A stretch of 64,000 nucleotides of DNA, taken from the NCBI RefSeq assembly GCF_002778315.1, contig NZ_NESA01000003.1, positions 62,001 to 126,000 on the forward strand, written 5' to 3'. The DNA comes from Limnohabitans sp. JirII-31 (GTDB lineage: Bacteria > Pseudomonadota > Gammaproteobacteria > Burkholderiales > Burkholderiaceae_C). How positions within the stretch are numbered: position 1 is the stretch's first letter; each line of letters starts with the position of its first letter. Below the pieces are notes generated by a model. The model ran no database searches, was not told the origin of the DNA, and saw only the letters and a program-made list of their open reading frames with translations. Of this stretch, positions 27,016 through 37,221 are shown one piece after another. The translations under genes were made by a program, and so were the position numbers.

Positions 27016-28056
27016 ATGGATTTTTCAATTGCCAGCATCTTGCTGCTTGACGGCGTCACCAACGGCGCGGTGTATGGCCTGTTGGGCCTGGCCACCGTGC
27101 TGGTGTTCACCGTCACCCGCGTGATCTTTATTCCGCAAGGCGAGTTCGTCGCCTATGGTGCGTTGACGCTGGCCATTTTGCAAACCGGCAAAGTGCCCGG
27201 CACCGTGTGGTTGCTACTCATCTTGGCCGCTTGCGCCAGTGTGATGGAGCTGCTGGCCCGCTGGCGGCACGACGGCCGTTGGGGCAGCGCCGTGCGTGCG
27301 GCGCTCAAAACCTTGGTCGCGCCCGTGCTGATTTCTGGCCTCACCATCTGGGCCGCACCGCAACAACTCCCCCTCGCCGTGCAAGCAGTGTTGAGCGTGG
27401 CCATCGTCACCACCTTTGGCCCTCTGGTGTATCGCGTGGCCTACCAGTCGCTGGAAGACGCCACCCCTTTGGTGCTGCTGATCGTCTCAGTCGGCGTGCA
27501 CTTTGCCATGACCGGTTTTGGTTTGCTGTTCTTTGGTGCCGAGGGTTACCGCAACCCAGCGTTCTGGGGTGACAACTTTGAGCTCGGCCCGGTGCGTGTG
27601 TCGGGCCAGACCTTGATCATCTTTGCCGTCGCGGCAGCCCTCATCACCTTGTTGTGGTTGTTCTTTGAACGCAGCCTGTTTGGCAAAGCCTTGCGCGCCA
27701 CCGCAGTCAACCGCACCGGTGCGCGCTTGATGGGTATTTCCACCCACACCTCGGGCCAGCTCACCTTCATGATGGCGGCCTTGATTGGGGCCGTCTCGGG
27801 CCTCTTGATTGGCCCCACCACCACCGTGTTTTATGACTCGGGTTTTCTGATTGGCCTCAAAGGTTTTGTGGCCGCCGTGGTGGCCGGTTTATCCAGCTAC
27901 CCCGGTGCCATGCTGGGGGCCTTGTTTGTGGGCGTCGTCGAGTCGTTTGGTTCGTTTTGGGCCAGCGCTTTCAAAGAGGTGATTGTGTTCACCCTGATTC
28001 TTCCTGTGCTGCTGTGGCGTTCGCTGCAAAGCGGCCACTCTGATGAGGACCATTGA
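27016..28056 (+). CDS. Branched-chain-type ABC permease LivH
   Basis: Membrane permease of 346 residues from ATG 27016. LivH proteins are usually near 290 residues, and the extra length here is an inserted region of roughly 55 residues after the third span (around LLARWRHDGRWGSAVRAALKT) that adds a membrane pair. Standard features remain: DGVTNGAVYGLLGLATVLVF, VIFIPQGEFV and GFVAAVVAGLSSYPGAMLGALFVG. An ORF start at 26953 would add 21 residues with no ribosome site. It is 81 bases after the receptor gene and one base from the next ATG. Confidence 0.92.
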   Translation: MDFSIASILLLDGVTNGAVYGLLGLATVLVFTVTRVIFIPQGEFVAYGALTLAILQTGKVPGTVWLLLILAACASVMELLARWRHDGRWGSAVRAALKTLVAPVLISGLTIWAAPQQLPLAVQAVLSVAIVTTFGPLVYRVAYQSLEDATPLVLLIVSVGVHFAMTGFGLLFFGAEGYRNPAFWGDNFELGPVRVSGQTLIIFAVAAALITLLWLFFERSLFGKALRATAVNRTGARLMGISTHTSGQLTFMMAALIGAVSGLLIGPTTTVFYDSGFLIGLKGFVAAVVAGLSSYPGAMLGALFVGVVESFGSFWASAFKEVIVFTLILPVLLWRSLQSGHSDEDH

Positions 28057-28057
28057 G

Positions 28058-29824
28058 ATGTCTCTGCTGCGTTTCAAATGGCCGGCTTTGTTTGCCTTGG
28101 TGCCTGTGGTGGCCGTGCTGCCCATGCCTGACTTCTGGATCTTCCAGCTCAACTACATCGGCCTGTATGCGCTGACCTGCCTGGGGCTGGTCTTGCTCAC
28201 CGGCGTGGCGGGCTTGACCTCGTTTGGTCAGGCTGCGTTTGTCGGCATTGGGGCCTACACCACGGCGTGGCTGACCCTCAACCTGGACATCTCCCCCTGG
28301 CTGACCTTGTTCGTCGGCTTGGCGCTCACGGGCATCAGTGCGCTGGTGGTGGCCCTCATCACCTTGCGCATGTCGGGCCACTACCTGCCACTGGCCACCA
28401 TCGCTTGGGGTCTGTCGCTGTACTACCTGATGGGCAACCTCGATGCACTGGGCAAGTACGACGGTTTGCTGGGCCTCAAGAGCCTGTCCATCGGCAGCTT
28501 TGACATTGGCCAGGGTCGCCCCTTCTTTGTGCTCACCTGGTTGCTGCTGATCGCCTCCGCCATGGGCTTTGACCGCTTGCTCGACTCGCGCGTGGGGCGC
28601 GTGATCCGCTCGCTCAAGACCGGCACCCAAATGGCCGAGGCCATGGGCATCAACACCTTTCGCTACAAAGTCATCACCTTCGTGATGGCGGCCTTGCTGG
28701 CCTCGGTGGCGGGTTGGCTGATGGCGCACTTTCAGCGCACCGTCAACCCCTCAGCCTTTGGCTTGAAGATGGGCATCGAGTACCTGTTCATGGCCGTGGT
28801 CGGTGGCGTGGGCCACATCTGGGGCGCAGTCGTGGGCGCAGGCCTGATCAAGCTGCTCGACGACCAACTCCAGGTGCTGTTGCCCAAGTTGATTGGCACC
28901 AGCGGCAGCTACGAAGTGATTGTGTTTGGCATTGCGTTGGTGATGGTGCTCAAGTACCTGCCCGACGGCCTGTGGTCACTGGTGGCGCGCTGGGTGCCAC
29001 GCCGCGACCGCGAAGTCAACTGGAGCGCGGCCGCGCATTTGAGTGAACGCAGCAAACCCGCGCGCGGCGAATTGGTGCTGGAAGTGCAAGACATCCGCAA
29101 ACAGTTTGGCGGCTTGGTGGCGGTCAACGACATCCGCTTTCAAATCAAGGCCGGGCAAATTGTGGGCTTGATTGGCCCCAATGGCGCGGGCAAGTCCACC
29201 ACCTTCAACCTGATCACCGGCGTGTTGTCGCTCACCTCGGGCGTGGTGCGCTTTCGGGGCGAGACCATCAGCGGCCTGCCCTCACGCGAGATTGCGCGCC
29301 GTGGCATGGCGCGCACCTTCCAACACGTGAAGATGATTCCCGACATGACCGTGCTGGAAAACGTGGCACTGGGCGCCTACAGCCGTGGCCACCAGGGCGT
29401 GCTGGCAGGCATGCTGGGCACCAACGCACGCGAAGAACAACAGCTGTTCAAAGAAGCCCAACGCCAGCTCGAACGCATTGGCATTGGCCACTTGATGCAC
29501 GAGTTGGCAGGCAACCTGGCCATGGGCCCACAACGCCTGATGGAAATTGCCCGTGCTCTGTGTGCCGACCCCGCCCTGCTGTTGCTGGACGAACCCGCGG
29601 CCGGTTTGCGCCACAAAGAAAAACAAGGGCTGGCCGATGTGCTGCGCCAACTGCGCGACGAAGGCGTGAGCATCTTGCTGGTGGAGCACGACATGGACTT
29701 GGTCATGCAAGTGTGTGACCACCTGGTGGTGATGGAGTTCGGCACCTTGCTGACCGAAGGCACCCCCGAAGAGATTCAACAAAGCCCGGTGGTGCGCGCT
29801 GCGTACCTGGGCACAGAACACTGA
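28058..29824 (+). CDS. Fused ABC permease-ATPase (LivM-LivG)
   Basis: A 588-residue fusion. Residues 1 to about 300 are a LivM permease ([25 protein letters not shown] near the start, [14 protein letters not shown] later). A linker follows and residues 340-588 are a LivG ATPase with Walker [22 protein letters not shown], Walker [12 protein letters not shown] and LVEHDMDLV. The signature motif reads [15 protein letters not shown], a divergent form, whereas LivF next door has canonical LSGGE. Fusion makes permease and ATPase stoichiometric. ATG 28058, two bases after the livH stop and near a GAGGAC site, is preferred to the in-frame ATG at 28043. Confidence 0.92.
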   Translation: MSLLRFKWPALFALVPVVAVLPMPDFWIFQLNYIGLYALTCLGLVLLTGVAGLTSFGQAAFVGIGAYTTAWLTLNLDISPWLTLFVGLALTGISALVVALITLRMSGHYLPLATIAWGLSLYYLMGNLDALGKYDGLLGLKSLSIGSFDIGQGRPFFVLTWLLLIASAMGFDRLLDSRVGRVIRSLKTGTQMAEAMGINTFRYKVITFVMAALLASVAGWLMAHFQRTVNPSAFGLKMGIEYLFMAVVGGVGHIWGAVVGAGLIKLLDDQLQVLLPKLIGTSGSYEVIVFGIALVMVLKYLPDGLWSLVARWVPRRDREVNWSAAAHLSERSKPARGELVLEVQDIRKQFGGLVAVNDIRFQIKAGQIVGLIGPNGAGKSTTFNLITGVLSLTSGVVRFRGETISGLPSREIARRGMARTFQHVKMIPDMTVLENVALGAYSRGHQGVLAGMLGTNAREEQQLFKEAQRQLERIGIGHLMHELAGNLAMGPQRLMEIARALCADPALLLLDEPAAGLRHKEKQGLADVLRQLRDEGVSILLVEHDMDLVMQVCDHLVVMEFGTLLTEGTPEEIQQSPVVRAAYLGTEH

Positions 29825-29836
29825 GCAGGCCCCGCC

Positions 29837-30571
29837 ATGACACACCCCTTGCTTGAAGTGCGCGCCTTGCGCGCTGGCTACGGCAAAGCCGAAGTGCTGC
29901 ACGGCATCGACCTGCATGCCGACAAAGGCCAGGTCATCACCGTGATCGGCCCCAACGGCGCTGGCAAATCGACCTTGCTCAACAGCTTGATGGGCTTGCT
30001 GCCCACGCGTGGCCAAGTGCTCTACAACGGCGAAGACATCAGCGCCTTGACGCTGGAAGAACGTGTCTTGCTGGGCCTGGCCCTGGTGCCCGAAAAGCGT
30101 GAGCTGTTTGGCAGCATGACGGTGCTGGACAACCTGGAGTTGGGCGGTTTTCGCCAGATGCGCCTGGGCAACCGCCAATGGCGCGAACGCATGGCCGATG
30201 TGTTTGACCTGTTCCCGCGCTTGAAAGAACGCAGCACCCAGCTCGCTGGCACGCTGTCGGGTGGCGAGCGCCAAATGCTGGCGGTGGGCCGCTCGCTCAT
30301 GTCGCGCCCCGAAGTGCTGATGCTCGATGAGCCCAGCCTGGGGCTGGCACCGCTGATCGTCAAAGAAATCTTCGCCATCATCGAGACGCTGCGCCAGACC
30401 GGCGTGACGATTGTGTTGGTGGAACAAAACGCCCGCGCCGCGCTGGCCGTGGCCGACCATGGCTATGTGCTGGAGATGGGCGACGTGAGCCTGCATGGCA
30501 ACGCCGCTGACTTGGCGCAAGACGCCCGCGTGATCGACACCTACCTGGGCGCTGCACGCGCCAAAGCCTGA
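29837..30571 (+). CDS. ABC transporter ATP-binding protein LivF
   Basis: Second ATPase of the importer, 244 residues. It has Walker [10 protein letters not shown], the Q-loop region VPEKRELFGSMTV, the signature TLSGGERQMLAVGR, Walker B VLMLDEPSLGLAP and the H-loop LVEQNARAALAVADHGYVLEMG. Length and motif spacing are standard for LivF. It is 12 bases after the fused LivMG gene and 5 bases before the acyl-CoA dehydrogenase gene, so it belongs to the same operon. Confidence 0.94.
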   Translation: MTHPLLEVRALRAGYGKAEVLHGIDLHADKGQVITVIGPNGAGKSTLLNSLMGLLPTRGQVLYNGEDISALTLEERVLLGLALVPEKRELFGSMTVLDNLELGGFRQMRLGNRQWRERMADVFDLFPRLKERSTQLAGTLSGGERQMLAVGRSLMSRPEVLMLDEPSLGLAPLIVKEIFAIIETLRQTGVTIVLVEQNARAALAVADHGYVLEMGDVSLHGNAADLAQDARVIDTYLGAARAKA

Positions 30572-30576
30572 GCCCT

Positions 30577-32307
30577 ATGAGCGACTACCAACCCCGCCTC
30601 GACGACATCCAATTCATCTTGAACCAGGTGCTGCGCGCGCCTGAGCGCCTGGCCGAGTTGCCTGTGTTTCAAGAAGTCGATGCCGAGCTGATGGCCCAAG
30701 TGTTGGAAGAAGCAGGCAAGTTTGTGGCCGCTGAAATTGCGCCCTTGAACCGCTGTGGCGACGAAGTGGGCGCGCAGTGGCACCAAGGTGCCGTCACCCT
30801 ACCGCCCGGCTTCAAAGACGCCTACCAAGCGTTTTGGCAAGCCGGCTGGGCCTCGCTGACCACAGCCACCGAAGACGGCGGCCAAGCCTTGCCTGCGGTG
30901 CTGGAGAGCGTGCTGTACGAATGGCTGTCTGCCGCCAACCATGGCTGGACCATGGCACCGGGTTTGTTGCACGGCGCCTATGAGTGCATCAAACACCACG
31001 CCAGCGAGGCCCTGCAAGCGCAATACGCCAGCAAGGTGGGCACGGGCGAGTGGCTGGCCACCATGTGCCTGACCGAACCCCATGCCGGCAGCGACTTGGG
31101 CCTGGCCACCACCCGTGCCGTGCCCCAAGCCGATGGCAGCTACCAAATTCGGGGCACCAAGATTTTCATTTCAGGCGGCGAGCACGACCTGACCGACAAC
31201 ATCGTGCACCTGGTGCTGGCGCGTCTGCCCGATGCGCCGCCCGGCCCCAAGGGCCTGTCGTTGTTTTTGGTGCCCAAGTTCTACGCCGACGGCAGCCGCA
31301 GCGCGGTGCACTGCGAACGCATTGAAGAAAAAATGGGCATCCACGGCAGCCCCACCTGCGTGATGCGCTTTGACGAGGCCACCGGTTGGCTGGTCGGTGA
31401 GCTTGGGCGTGGCCTCAACGCCATGTTCGTGATGATGAACGCCGCCCGTCTGCACGTGGCCTTGCAAGGCGTGGGCCTGCTCGACGCCGCTTGGCAAAAA
31501 GCCGATGCCTACGCCCACGAGCGCCGCCAGATGCGCGCGCCCAAACCGGTTGGGGTCAAGGGCGAGGTCACCGATTTGATCATTGAGCACCCCGCCGTGC
31601 GCCGCATCTTGGACACACAACGCGCCTGGGTCGATGGCGCGCGCGTGCTGGCCTACAAAACCGGCTTGGCGCTGGACATCGCCAAACACCACCCCGACGC
31701 CGCGCAGCGCGAATCGGCGCAACGCTGGTGCGCACTGACCACCCCGATTTTGAAAGCCGCCTGCACCGAGCAAGGTTTTCATGGCGCCAGTGACTGCCTA
31801 CAGGTGTTTGGCGGCCACGGTTATGTGAGCGAATGGGGCATTGAGCAAAACCTGCGCGACGCCCGCATTGCCATGATTTACGAGGGCACCAACGAAATTC
31901 AAGCCATCGACCTGCTGATGCGCAAGGTCGTGGCCGACGGCGGTGCCGCCTTGCACACCACCCTGGACGAGTTGGCCCTTGGCCTGTCTGCCAGTCACGT
32001 GCATGAGGCCCAAGTGCTGGACTTGTTTGCCCAGCTGCGTGCGCTCACCGCCCAAGCCCTGGCCACGGCACAAGCGCCCGACGGCGCGGTGCGCCTGAGC
32101 TGGGTGGCAGGCGACTACCTGCGCCTGGCCACCCTGGCCTTGCTGGCTTGGAGCTGGACGCAAATTGACGTCGCCGTACAAGCCCTCCCGGCAACAAACG
32201 ACACCGCCACCCGCTGGCACGCACCCGCCGCCGCCTTGCGCGCCTGGGTGCTGCCCGAATTTGACATGCGCGCGCAGATGGTGCGCACGCAGTGCATCCG
32301 TGCGTGA
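30577..32307 (+). CDS. Acyl-CoA dehydrogenase (DmdC-like long form)
   Basis: Flavoenzyme of 576 residues. The acyl-CoA dehydrogenase core includes CLTEPHAGSDLGLATTRA (signature), GTKIFISGGEHDLTDNIVHLVLARLP, DLIIEHPAVRRILDTQRAW and the C-terminal YEGTNEIQAIDLLMRKV with the catalytic Glu region. The extra N-terminal 40 residues (LDDIQFILNQVLR) and a C-terminal extension of about 130 residues place it with long forms such as 3-methylmercaptopropionyl-CoA dehydrogenase. In this cluster it may desaturate phenylpropanoyl-CoA to cinnamoyl-CoA, widening the range to saturated side chains (inference). Confidence 0.9.
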   Translation: MSDYQPRLDDIQFILNQVLRAPERLAELPVFQEVDAELMAQVLEEAGKFVAAEIAPLNRCGDEVGAQWHQGAVTLPPGFKDAYQAFWQAGWASLTTATEDGGQALPAVLESVLYEWLSAANHGWTMAPGLLHGAYECIKHHASEALQAQYASKVGTGEWLATMCLTEPHAGSDLGLATTRAVPQADGSYQIRGTKIFISGGEHDLTDNIVHLVLARLPDAPPGPKGLSLFLVPKFYADGSRSAVHCERIEEKMGIHGSPTCVMRFDEATGWLVGELGRGLNAMFVMMNAARLHVALQGVGLLDAAWQKADAYAHERRQMRAPKPVGVKGEVTDLIIEHPAVRRILDTQRAWVDGARVLAYKTGLALDIAKHHPDAAQRESAQRWCALTTPILKAACTEQGFHGASDCLQVFGGHGYVSEWGIEQNLRDARIAMIYEGTNEIQAIDLLMRKVVADGGAALHTTLDELALGLSASHVHEAQVLDLFAQLRALTAQALATAQAPDGAVRLSWVAGDYLRLATLALLAWSWTQIDVAVQALPATNDTATRWHAPAAALRAWVLPEFDMRAQMVRTQCIRA

Positions 32308-32316
32308 CATGAGCGC

Positions 32317-32757
32317 ATGAGCGACGAACTCGACACCCGCTACCTGGAAACCCTGCTGGGCTACAACACCCGGCGGGCCGCGCTGACCATCATCAGCCGC
32401 TTCATGGAGCGCATGGCGGCCTATGACCTGCGTCCGGTGGATTTTTCGGTGCTGTCCTTGATTGGGCACAACCCCGGCATCACCTCACGCCAGTTGTGCA
32501 GCGCGCTCAACATCTTGCCGCCCAATTTGGTGGGGCTGCTCAAAGACATTGAAAAGCGCCAGCTCATCAGCCGCAGCCCCCACCCGACCGATGGGCGGGC
32601 CATGGGCTTGTCGCTCACCGCCAAAGGCGCGGCCCTGATGCAAGAGGCCGAAGCCACGGCGCTGGACTCAGACCTGAGTGCGGCAGCAGCTTTGACAGCG
32701 AGCGAAATCAAAACCCTGACCCGACTGCTGCAAAAGATCTACCTCGCCCCCACCTGA
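32317..32757 (+). CDS. MarR family transcriptional regulator
   Basis: A 146-residue winged-helix repressor. The recognition region is [33 protein letters not shown], and the wing contains [20 protein letters not shown]. It closes the plus-strand cluster 9 bases after the acyl-CoA dehydrogenase gene. MarR-type regulators such as CouR and HcaR control hydroxycinnamate genes by releasing DNA when they bind the CoA thioester, so the likely effector is a product of fcs. The candidate operator near 22140 is distant from its own gene, consistent with one long transcript. Confidence 0.9.
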   Translation: MSDELDTRYLETLLGYNTRRAALTIISRFMERMAAYDLRPVDFSVLSLIGHNPGITSRQLCSALNILPPNLVGLLKDIEKRQLISRSPHPTDGRAMGLSLTAKGAALMQEAEATALDSDLSAAAALTASEIKTLTRLLQKIYLAPT

Positions 32758-32840
32758 GGGCGCGCACCCAGGGCAAGCCGGGGCTGAACACGGGGCCGCT
32801 ACACTCTAAGGCTTCGATTTCTGACCCTCAAGGATTTGCC

Positions 32841-33191
32841 ATGAACACCACCCCTTCCGGCCTGCAATACACCGACCACGTGGTGGGTGAAGGCGACACC
32901 GCAGCCGCTGGCCAGCACGTGACCGTGCATTACACCGGCTGGCTGTATGAAAACGGCGAGCAAGGTGCCAAGTTCGACTCCAGCCGTGACCGCAACGACC
33001 CATTTGACTTTCCGCTGGGCGCGGGCATGGTCATCAAAGGCTGGGACGAAGGCGTGCAAGGTATGAAGATCGGTGGCCAACGCACCTTGATCATTCCTCC
33101 TGGCTTGGGCTACGGTGCACGTGGCGCGGGCGGTGTGATTCCCCCCAACGCCACGCTGAAATTCGATGTGGAGTTGCTGGGCTTGGCATAA
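32841..33191 (+). CDS. FKBP-type peptidyl-prolyl isomerase
   Basis: A 116-residue single-domain [46 protein letters not shown] begins the active domain, and [25 protein letters not shown] ends it. It has no signal peptide, no TPR and no extra domain, so it is a cytoplasmic foldase. It has its own AAGGA ribosome site and is followed by a clear terminator before grpE. It is 83 bases downstream of the MarR gene and probably transcribed separately. Confidence 0.94.
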   Translation: MNTTPSGLQYTDHVVGEGDTAAAGQHVTVHYTGWLYENGEQGAKFDSSRDRNDPFDFPLGAGMVIKGWDEGVQGMKIGGQRTLIIPPGLGYGARGAGGVIPPNATLKFDVELLGLA

Positions 33192-33222
33192 ACCCACGCA
33201 GCCCGAGTTCTCACGCAACCTG

Positions 33223-33250
33223 GCGGGGCTCACAGCCCCGCTTTGTTTTG
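33223..33250 (+). terminator. Rho-independent terminator after the FKBP gene
   Basis: GCGGGGCT (33223-33230) pairs with AGCCCCGC (33234-33241) around a 3-base loop and is followed by a T-rich tract. It separates the FKBP gene from the grpE-dnaK-dnaJ operon. Confidence 0.85.
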
Positions 33251-33274
33251 TTCGGTATTTTTTTCAAAACCCCT

Positions 33275-33302
33275 CTTGAAATAGGGTTGGCTGCCCTCAG
33301 CT
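33275..33302 (+). promoter_or_regulatory. Candidate sigma-32 heat-shock promoter of grpE-dnaK-dnaJ
   Basis: CTTGAAA (33275-33281) is a full match to the sigma-32 -35 consensus. After a 12-base spacer comes CCCTCAGC, a partial match to the -10 consensus CCCCATNT. The site lies about 45 bases before the grpE ATG. No CIRCE inverted repeat is seen here. Confidence 0.6.
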
Positions 33303-33347
33303 TTGCTGGATCTCACACAAACAAGCCTCACTCAACGCACAAGAAGC

Positions 33348-33917
33348 ATGTCTGACCCCACACAAAACCCCCATCCAGCGGCCCCTGACGCCGAGCAGCC
33401 TGCGACGCCAGGCACCGAAACCACCACCGCTGACAATGCTGCCCCCCTGGACCCTTTGACAGCAGCCCAGGCTGAAATTGCCATCCTGCAAGCTAAAACC
33501 GCTGAACTGCAAGACCAGTACGTGCGTGGTCAGGCCGAGGTGCAAAACGCCCGCCGCCGTGCCGACGACGAAGTTTCTAAAGCCCGCAAGTTCGCGTTAG
33601 AAAGTTTTGCCGACAGCCTGCTGCCAGTGGTCGACAGCTTGGAAGCTGGCCTGGCCGTGCAAACCGCCACGCCTGAGCAAATTCGCGAGGGTGCCGAAGC
33701 CACGCTGCGTCAACTCACCAGTGCGCTGGAGCGCAACAAGGTGATCGCCATCAACCCCGCAACAGGCGCCAAGTTTGACCCGGCACAGCACCAAGCCATC
33801 AGCGTGGTGCCCGCCGAACAAGAGGCCAACACCATCGTGGCTGTGCTGCAAAAGGGTTACCTGATTGCCGAGCGCGTGCTGCGCCCAGCCTTGGTCACGG
33901 TGACGGCACCGAAATAA
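33348..33917 (+). CDS. grpE: Nucleotide exchange factor GrpE
   Basis: Exchanges ADP for ATP on DnaK. ATG 33348 gives 189 residues: an acidic, Pro-rich N-terminal tail, then the long coiled-coil ([30 protein letters not shown]), the four-helix bundle and the C-terminal beta-domain ([29 protein letters not shown]). All parts are family-typical. The longer in-frame start at 33303 is not needed. It is first in grpE-dnaK-dnaJ behind a sigma-32-like promoter. Confidence 0.95.
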   Translation: MSDPTQNPHPAAPDAEQPATPGTETTTADNAAPLDPLTAAQAEIAILQAKTAELQDQYVRGQAEVQNARRRADDEVSKARKFALESFADSLLPVVDSLEAGLAVQTATPEQIREGAEATLRQLTSALERNKVIAINPATGAKFDPAQHQAISVVPAEQEANTIVAVLQKGYLIAERVLRPALVTVTAPK

Positions 33918-33987
33918 ACACTTGAAAACGGCAGGGTGATCCACATCTACCGTTCATCTGAATTTTAAAAATCACTGGAGTAAGAAC

Positions 33988-35916
33988 ATGGGAAGAATCA
34001 TCGGTATTGACTTGGGCACCACCAACTCGTGCGTGGCCATCATGGAAGGCAACACCACCAAGGTGATTGAAAACGCCGAGGGTGCACGCACCACGCCGTC
34101 GATCATTGCGTATCAAGAAGACGGCGAGATCTTGGTGGGCGCATCCGCCAAGCGCCAAGCCGTGACCAACCCACGCAACACGCTGTACGCCGTCAAGCGT
34201 TTGATCGGCCGCAAGTTCGCTGAAAAAGAAGTTCAAAAAGACATCGACTTGATGCCCTACACCATCAGCAAAGCCGACAACGGCGACGCTTGGGTGGAAG
34301 TGCGTGGCAACAAGTTGGCACCTCCGCAAATCAGCGCTGAAATTTTGCGCAAGATGAAGAAAACCGCCGAAGACTACCTCGGCGAAGAAGTGACCGAGGC
34401 CGTCATCACGGTGCCCGCTTACTTCAACGACGCACAGCGCCAAGCCACCAAAGACGCAGGCCGCATCGCAGGCTTGGATGTCAAGCGCATCATCAACGAA
34501 CCCACGGCTGCGGCCTTGGCTTTTGGTTTGGACAAAACCGAAAAGGGCGACCGCAAGATTGCCGTGTATGACTTGGGTGGCGGCACGTTTGACGTGTCGA
34601 TCATTGAGATCGCTGACGTCGATGGCGAGAAGCAATTCGAAGTGCTCTCCACCAACGGCGACACGTTCTTGGGTGGCGAAGACTTTGACCAACGCATCAT
34701 CGACTTCATCATCACCGAGTTCAAAAAGGAATCCGGTGTCGACCTGTCCAAAGACGTGTTGGCCTTGCAGCGCCTCAAAGAAGCCGCTGAAAAGGCCAAG
34801 ATCGAGTTGTCCAGCTCGGCCTCGACCGACATCAACCTGCCCTACATCACCGCCGATGCTTCAGGCCCCAAGCACCTGAACATCAAGCTCAACCGCGCCA
34901 AGCTGGAACAGCTGGTGGACGAGTTGATCGAGCGCACCATTGCCCCTTGCCGCATGGCCATCAAGGACGCGGGTGTGTCGGTGAGCGACATTGACGACGT
35001 GATCTTGGTCGGCGGTATGAGCCGCATGCCCAAGGTGCAAGACAAGGTCAAAGAGTTCTTCGGCAAAGAGCCACGCCGTGACGTCAACCCTGACGAAGCC
35101 GTGGCTGTGGGCGCCGCCATCCAAGGCCAGGTGTTGTCGGGTGACCGCACCGATGTGTTGTTGTTGGACGTGACACCTTTGTCTTTGGGCATCGAAACCC
35201 TGGGCGGTGTGATGACCAAGATGATCACCAAGAACACCACCATTCCCACCAAGTTTGCGCAGACCTTCTCGACCGCCGACGACAACCAGCCAGCGGTGAC
35301 CATCAAGGTCTACCAAGGCGAGCGTGAGATGGCTACGGGCAACAAGTTGCTGGGTGAGTTCAACCTCGAAGGCATTGCCCCCGCCGCACGTGGCACGCCA
35401 CAAATTGAAGTGTCGTTTGACATCGACGCCAACGGCATCCTGCACGTGGGCGCCAAAGACAAAGCTACGGGCAAAGAAAACAAGATCACCATCAAGGCCA
35501 ACTCTGGTTTGTCGGAAGCCGAGATTCAGCAGATGGTGAAAGACGCCGAGTTGAACGCTGCCGAAGACAAGAAGAAACTTGAAATCGTGCAGTCGCGCAA
35601 CCAGGCCGATGCCGCGGTGCACAGTGTCAAAAAGAGCTTGGGTGAGCACGGTGACAAGCTCGACGCCGGTGAGAAAGAGAAAATCGAAGCCGCGATCAAA
35701 GAAGTTGAAGAAGCCTTGAAGGGCGAAGACAAAACCGAGATCGATGCCAAGACCGAAGCCCTGATGACTGCGGCTCAAAAGCTGGGTGAAAAAGTCTATG
35801 CCGACATGCAAGCCAACCAAGCCGCTGCCGGCGGTGCCACAGGTGCGCCCGAGCAAGCCAAACCAGCCGACGACAACGTGGTCGACGCTGAAGTGAAAGA
35901 AGTCAAAAAGGGTTAA
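33988..35916 (+). CDS. dnaK: Chaperone DnaK (Hsp70)
   Basis: Full-length Hsp70 of 642 residues. The nucleotide-binding domain starts [21 protein letters not shown] and includes [37 protein letters not shown] and [13 protein letters not shown]. The linker [20 protein letters not shown] leads to the substrate domain, and the C-terminus has the alpha lid with a Gly/Ala-rich tail ending in [11 protein letters not shown]. It sits 70 bases after grpE and 104 before dnaJ. No missing catalytic residue was seen. Confidence 0.98.
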   Translation: MGRIIGIDLGTTNSCVAIMEGNTTKVIENAEGARTTPSIIAYQEDGEILVGASAKRQAVTNPRNTLYAVKRLIGRKFAEKEVQKDIDLMPYTISKADNGDAWVEVRGNKLAPPQISAEILRKMKKTAEDYLGEEVTEAVITVPAYFNDAQRQATKDAGRIAGLDVKRIINEPTAAALAFGLDKTEKGDRKIAVYDLGGGTFDVSIIEIADVDGEKQFEVLSTNGDTFLGGEDFDQRIIDFIITEFKKESGVDLSKDVLALQRLKEAAEKAKIELSSSASTDINLPYITADASGPKHLNIKLNRAKLEQLVDELIERTIAPCRMAIKDAGVSVSDIDDVILVGGMSRMPKVQDKVKEFFGKEPRRDVNPDEAVAVGAAIQGQVLSGDRTDVLLLDVTPLSLGIETLGGVMTKMITKNTTIPTKFAQTFSTADDNQPAVTIKVYQGEREMATGNKLLGEFNLEGIAPAARGTPQIEVSFDIDANGILHVGAKDKATGKENKITIKANSGLSEAEIQQMVKDAELNAAEDKKKLEIVQSRNQADAAVHSVKKSLGEHGDKLDAGEKEKIEAAIKEVEEALKGEDKTEIDAKTEALMTAAQKLGEKVYADMQANQAAAGGATGAPEQAKPADDNVVDAEVKEVKKG

Positions 35917-35942
35917 GCCCTCGCTCTTTCTTTGAGACGAAT

Positions 35943-35982
35943 TTCGCCGCGTTTCACCTGCTTCAGGTGGACACGCGGCGAA
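35943..35982 (+). other. Stable hairpin between dnaK and dnaJ
   Basis: TTCGCCGCGT (35943-35952) pairs perfectly with ACGCGGCGAA (35973-35982), with an inner CACCTG/CAGGTG stem and a small bulge. No T run follows, so this looks more like an mRNA-stabilising or attenuating structure within the operon than a full terminator. Confidence 0.6.
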
Positions 35983-36020
35983 GTCGTTAGATACAGCCCC
36001 TCACCACACAGCGCTGCACC

Positions 36021-37154
36021 ATGTCCAAACGCGATTTTTATGAAGTTCTCGGCGTCCCCAAAAACGCCAGCGAAGAAGAGATCAAAAAGGCCTATCGTAA
36101 ACTAGCGATGAAGTACCACCCTGACCGCAACCAGGGGGACAAAGCCAAAGAAGCAGAAGCCCAATTCAAAGAGGTCAAAGAGGCCTACGAGATGATGTCG
36201 GACCCGCAAAAGCGTGCCGCCTATGACCAGTACGGCCACGCTGGGGTGGACCCCAACATGCGCGGCGGCCCCGGTGGCGCTGACTTTGGTGGCGGCTTCG
36301 GGGAAGCCTTTGGTGACATCTTTGGCGACATCTTTGGTCAAGCCCGTCGCGGCGCTGGAGGCCGTCAGGTCTACCGTGGCAACGACCTGAGCTATGCCCT
36401 CGAAATCACGTTGGAAGAAGCTGCTCACGGCAAAGACGCGCAACTGCGCATTCCGAGCTGGGACGAGTGCGACACCTGCCACGGCACGGGCGCCAAACCT
36501 GGCACCTCGCCCAAGACCTGTAGCACCTGCCATGGCAGCGGCCAGGTGCAAATGCGCCAAGGGTTTTTCAGCGTGCAACAAACCTGTCCGCATTGCCGCG
36601 GCACCGGCAAGATCATTCCTGACCCCTGCACCAGCTGCCATGGGCAAGGCAAGATCAAGCGCCAGAAAACACTCGAAGTCAAAATCCCAGCCGGCATCGA
36701 CGACGGCATGCGCATCCGCAGCACCGGCAACGGCGAGCCAGGCACCAACGGTGGCCCGGCAGGCGACTTGTTCATCGAGATTCGCATCAAGAAGCACGAC
36801 ATCTTCGAGCGCGATGGCGATGACCTGCACTGCTCGGTGCCCATCAGTTTCACCACGGCAGCGCTGGGTGGCGAAATCACCGTGCCCACACTGGCAGGTG
36901 AAGCCGCGATTGACATTCCTGAAGGCACGCAAAACGACAAGCAGTTCCGCCTGCGTGGCAAAGGCCTCAAGGGTTTGCGCTCCAGCTTCCCCGGCGACTT
37001 GTACTGCCACATCACAGTGGAGACGCCCGTCAAGCTGACAGAGCACCAGCGCAAGCTGCTCAAAGAGCTGGATGAGTCCCTGAAAAAAGGGGGCTCCAAA
37101 CACTCGCCCGCCGAAGGCGGCTGGGCTGACAAACTCAAACGCTTTTTCAGCTGA
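36021..37154 (+). CDS. dnaJ: Chaperone DnaJ (Hsp40)
   Basis: Type I Hsp40 of 377 residues: the J-domain has the HPD motif (MKYHPDRNQ), followed by a Gly/Phe-rich region ([20 protein letters not shown]). Four CxxCxGxG zinc repeats then follow: [24 protein letters not shown] and CTSCHGQG. The C-terminal substrate domains ([22 protein letters not shown]) complete it. Length is normal. It stimulates DnaK, encoded just upstream. After the stop, the mRNA has further hairpin potential before the next gene. Confidence 0.97.
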   Translation: MSKRDFYEVLGVPKNASEEEIKKAYRKLAMKYHPDRNQGDKAKEAEAQFKEVKEAYEMMSDPQKRAAYDQYGHAGVDPNMRGGPGGADFGGGFGEAFGDIFGDIFGQARRGAGGRQVYRGNDLSYALEITLEEAAHGKDAQLRIPSWDECDTCHGTGAKPGTSPKTCSTCHGSGQVQMRQGFFSVQQTCPHCRGTGKIIPDPCTSCHGQGKIKRQKTLEVKIPAGIDDGMRIRSTGNGEPGTNGGPAGDLFIEIRIKKHDIFERDGDDLHCSVPISFTTAALGGEITVPTLAGEAAIDIPEGTQNDKQFRLRGKGLKGLRSSFPGDLYCHITVETPVKLTEHQRKLLKELDESLKKGGSKHSPAEGGWADKLKRFFS

Positions 37155-37221
37155 GTTCAAGGCCTCGCAGCGCGCTCATACTGCGTGAGGTATCGCCACA
37201 CATTCAGGAGATACTTCACGC

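Noticed and set aside
29282..30520. A 412-codon minus-strand open frame
   Set aside because: Antisense to the fused LivMG and LivF genes, which have clear ATPase motifs.
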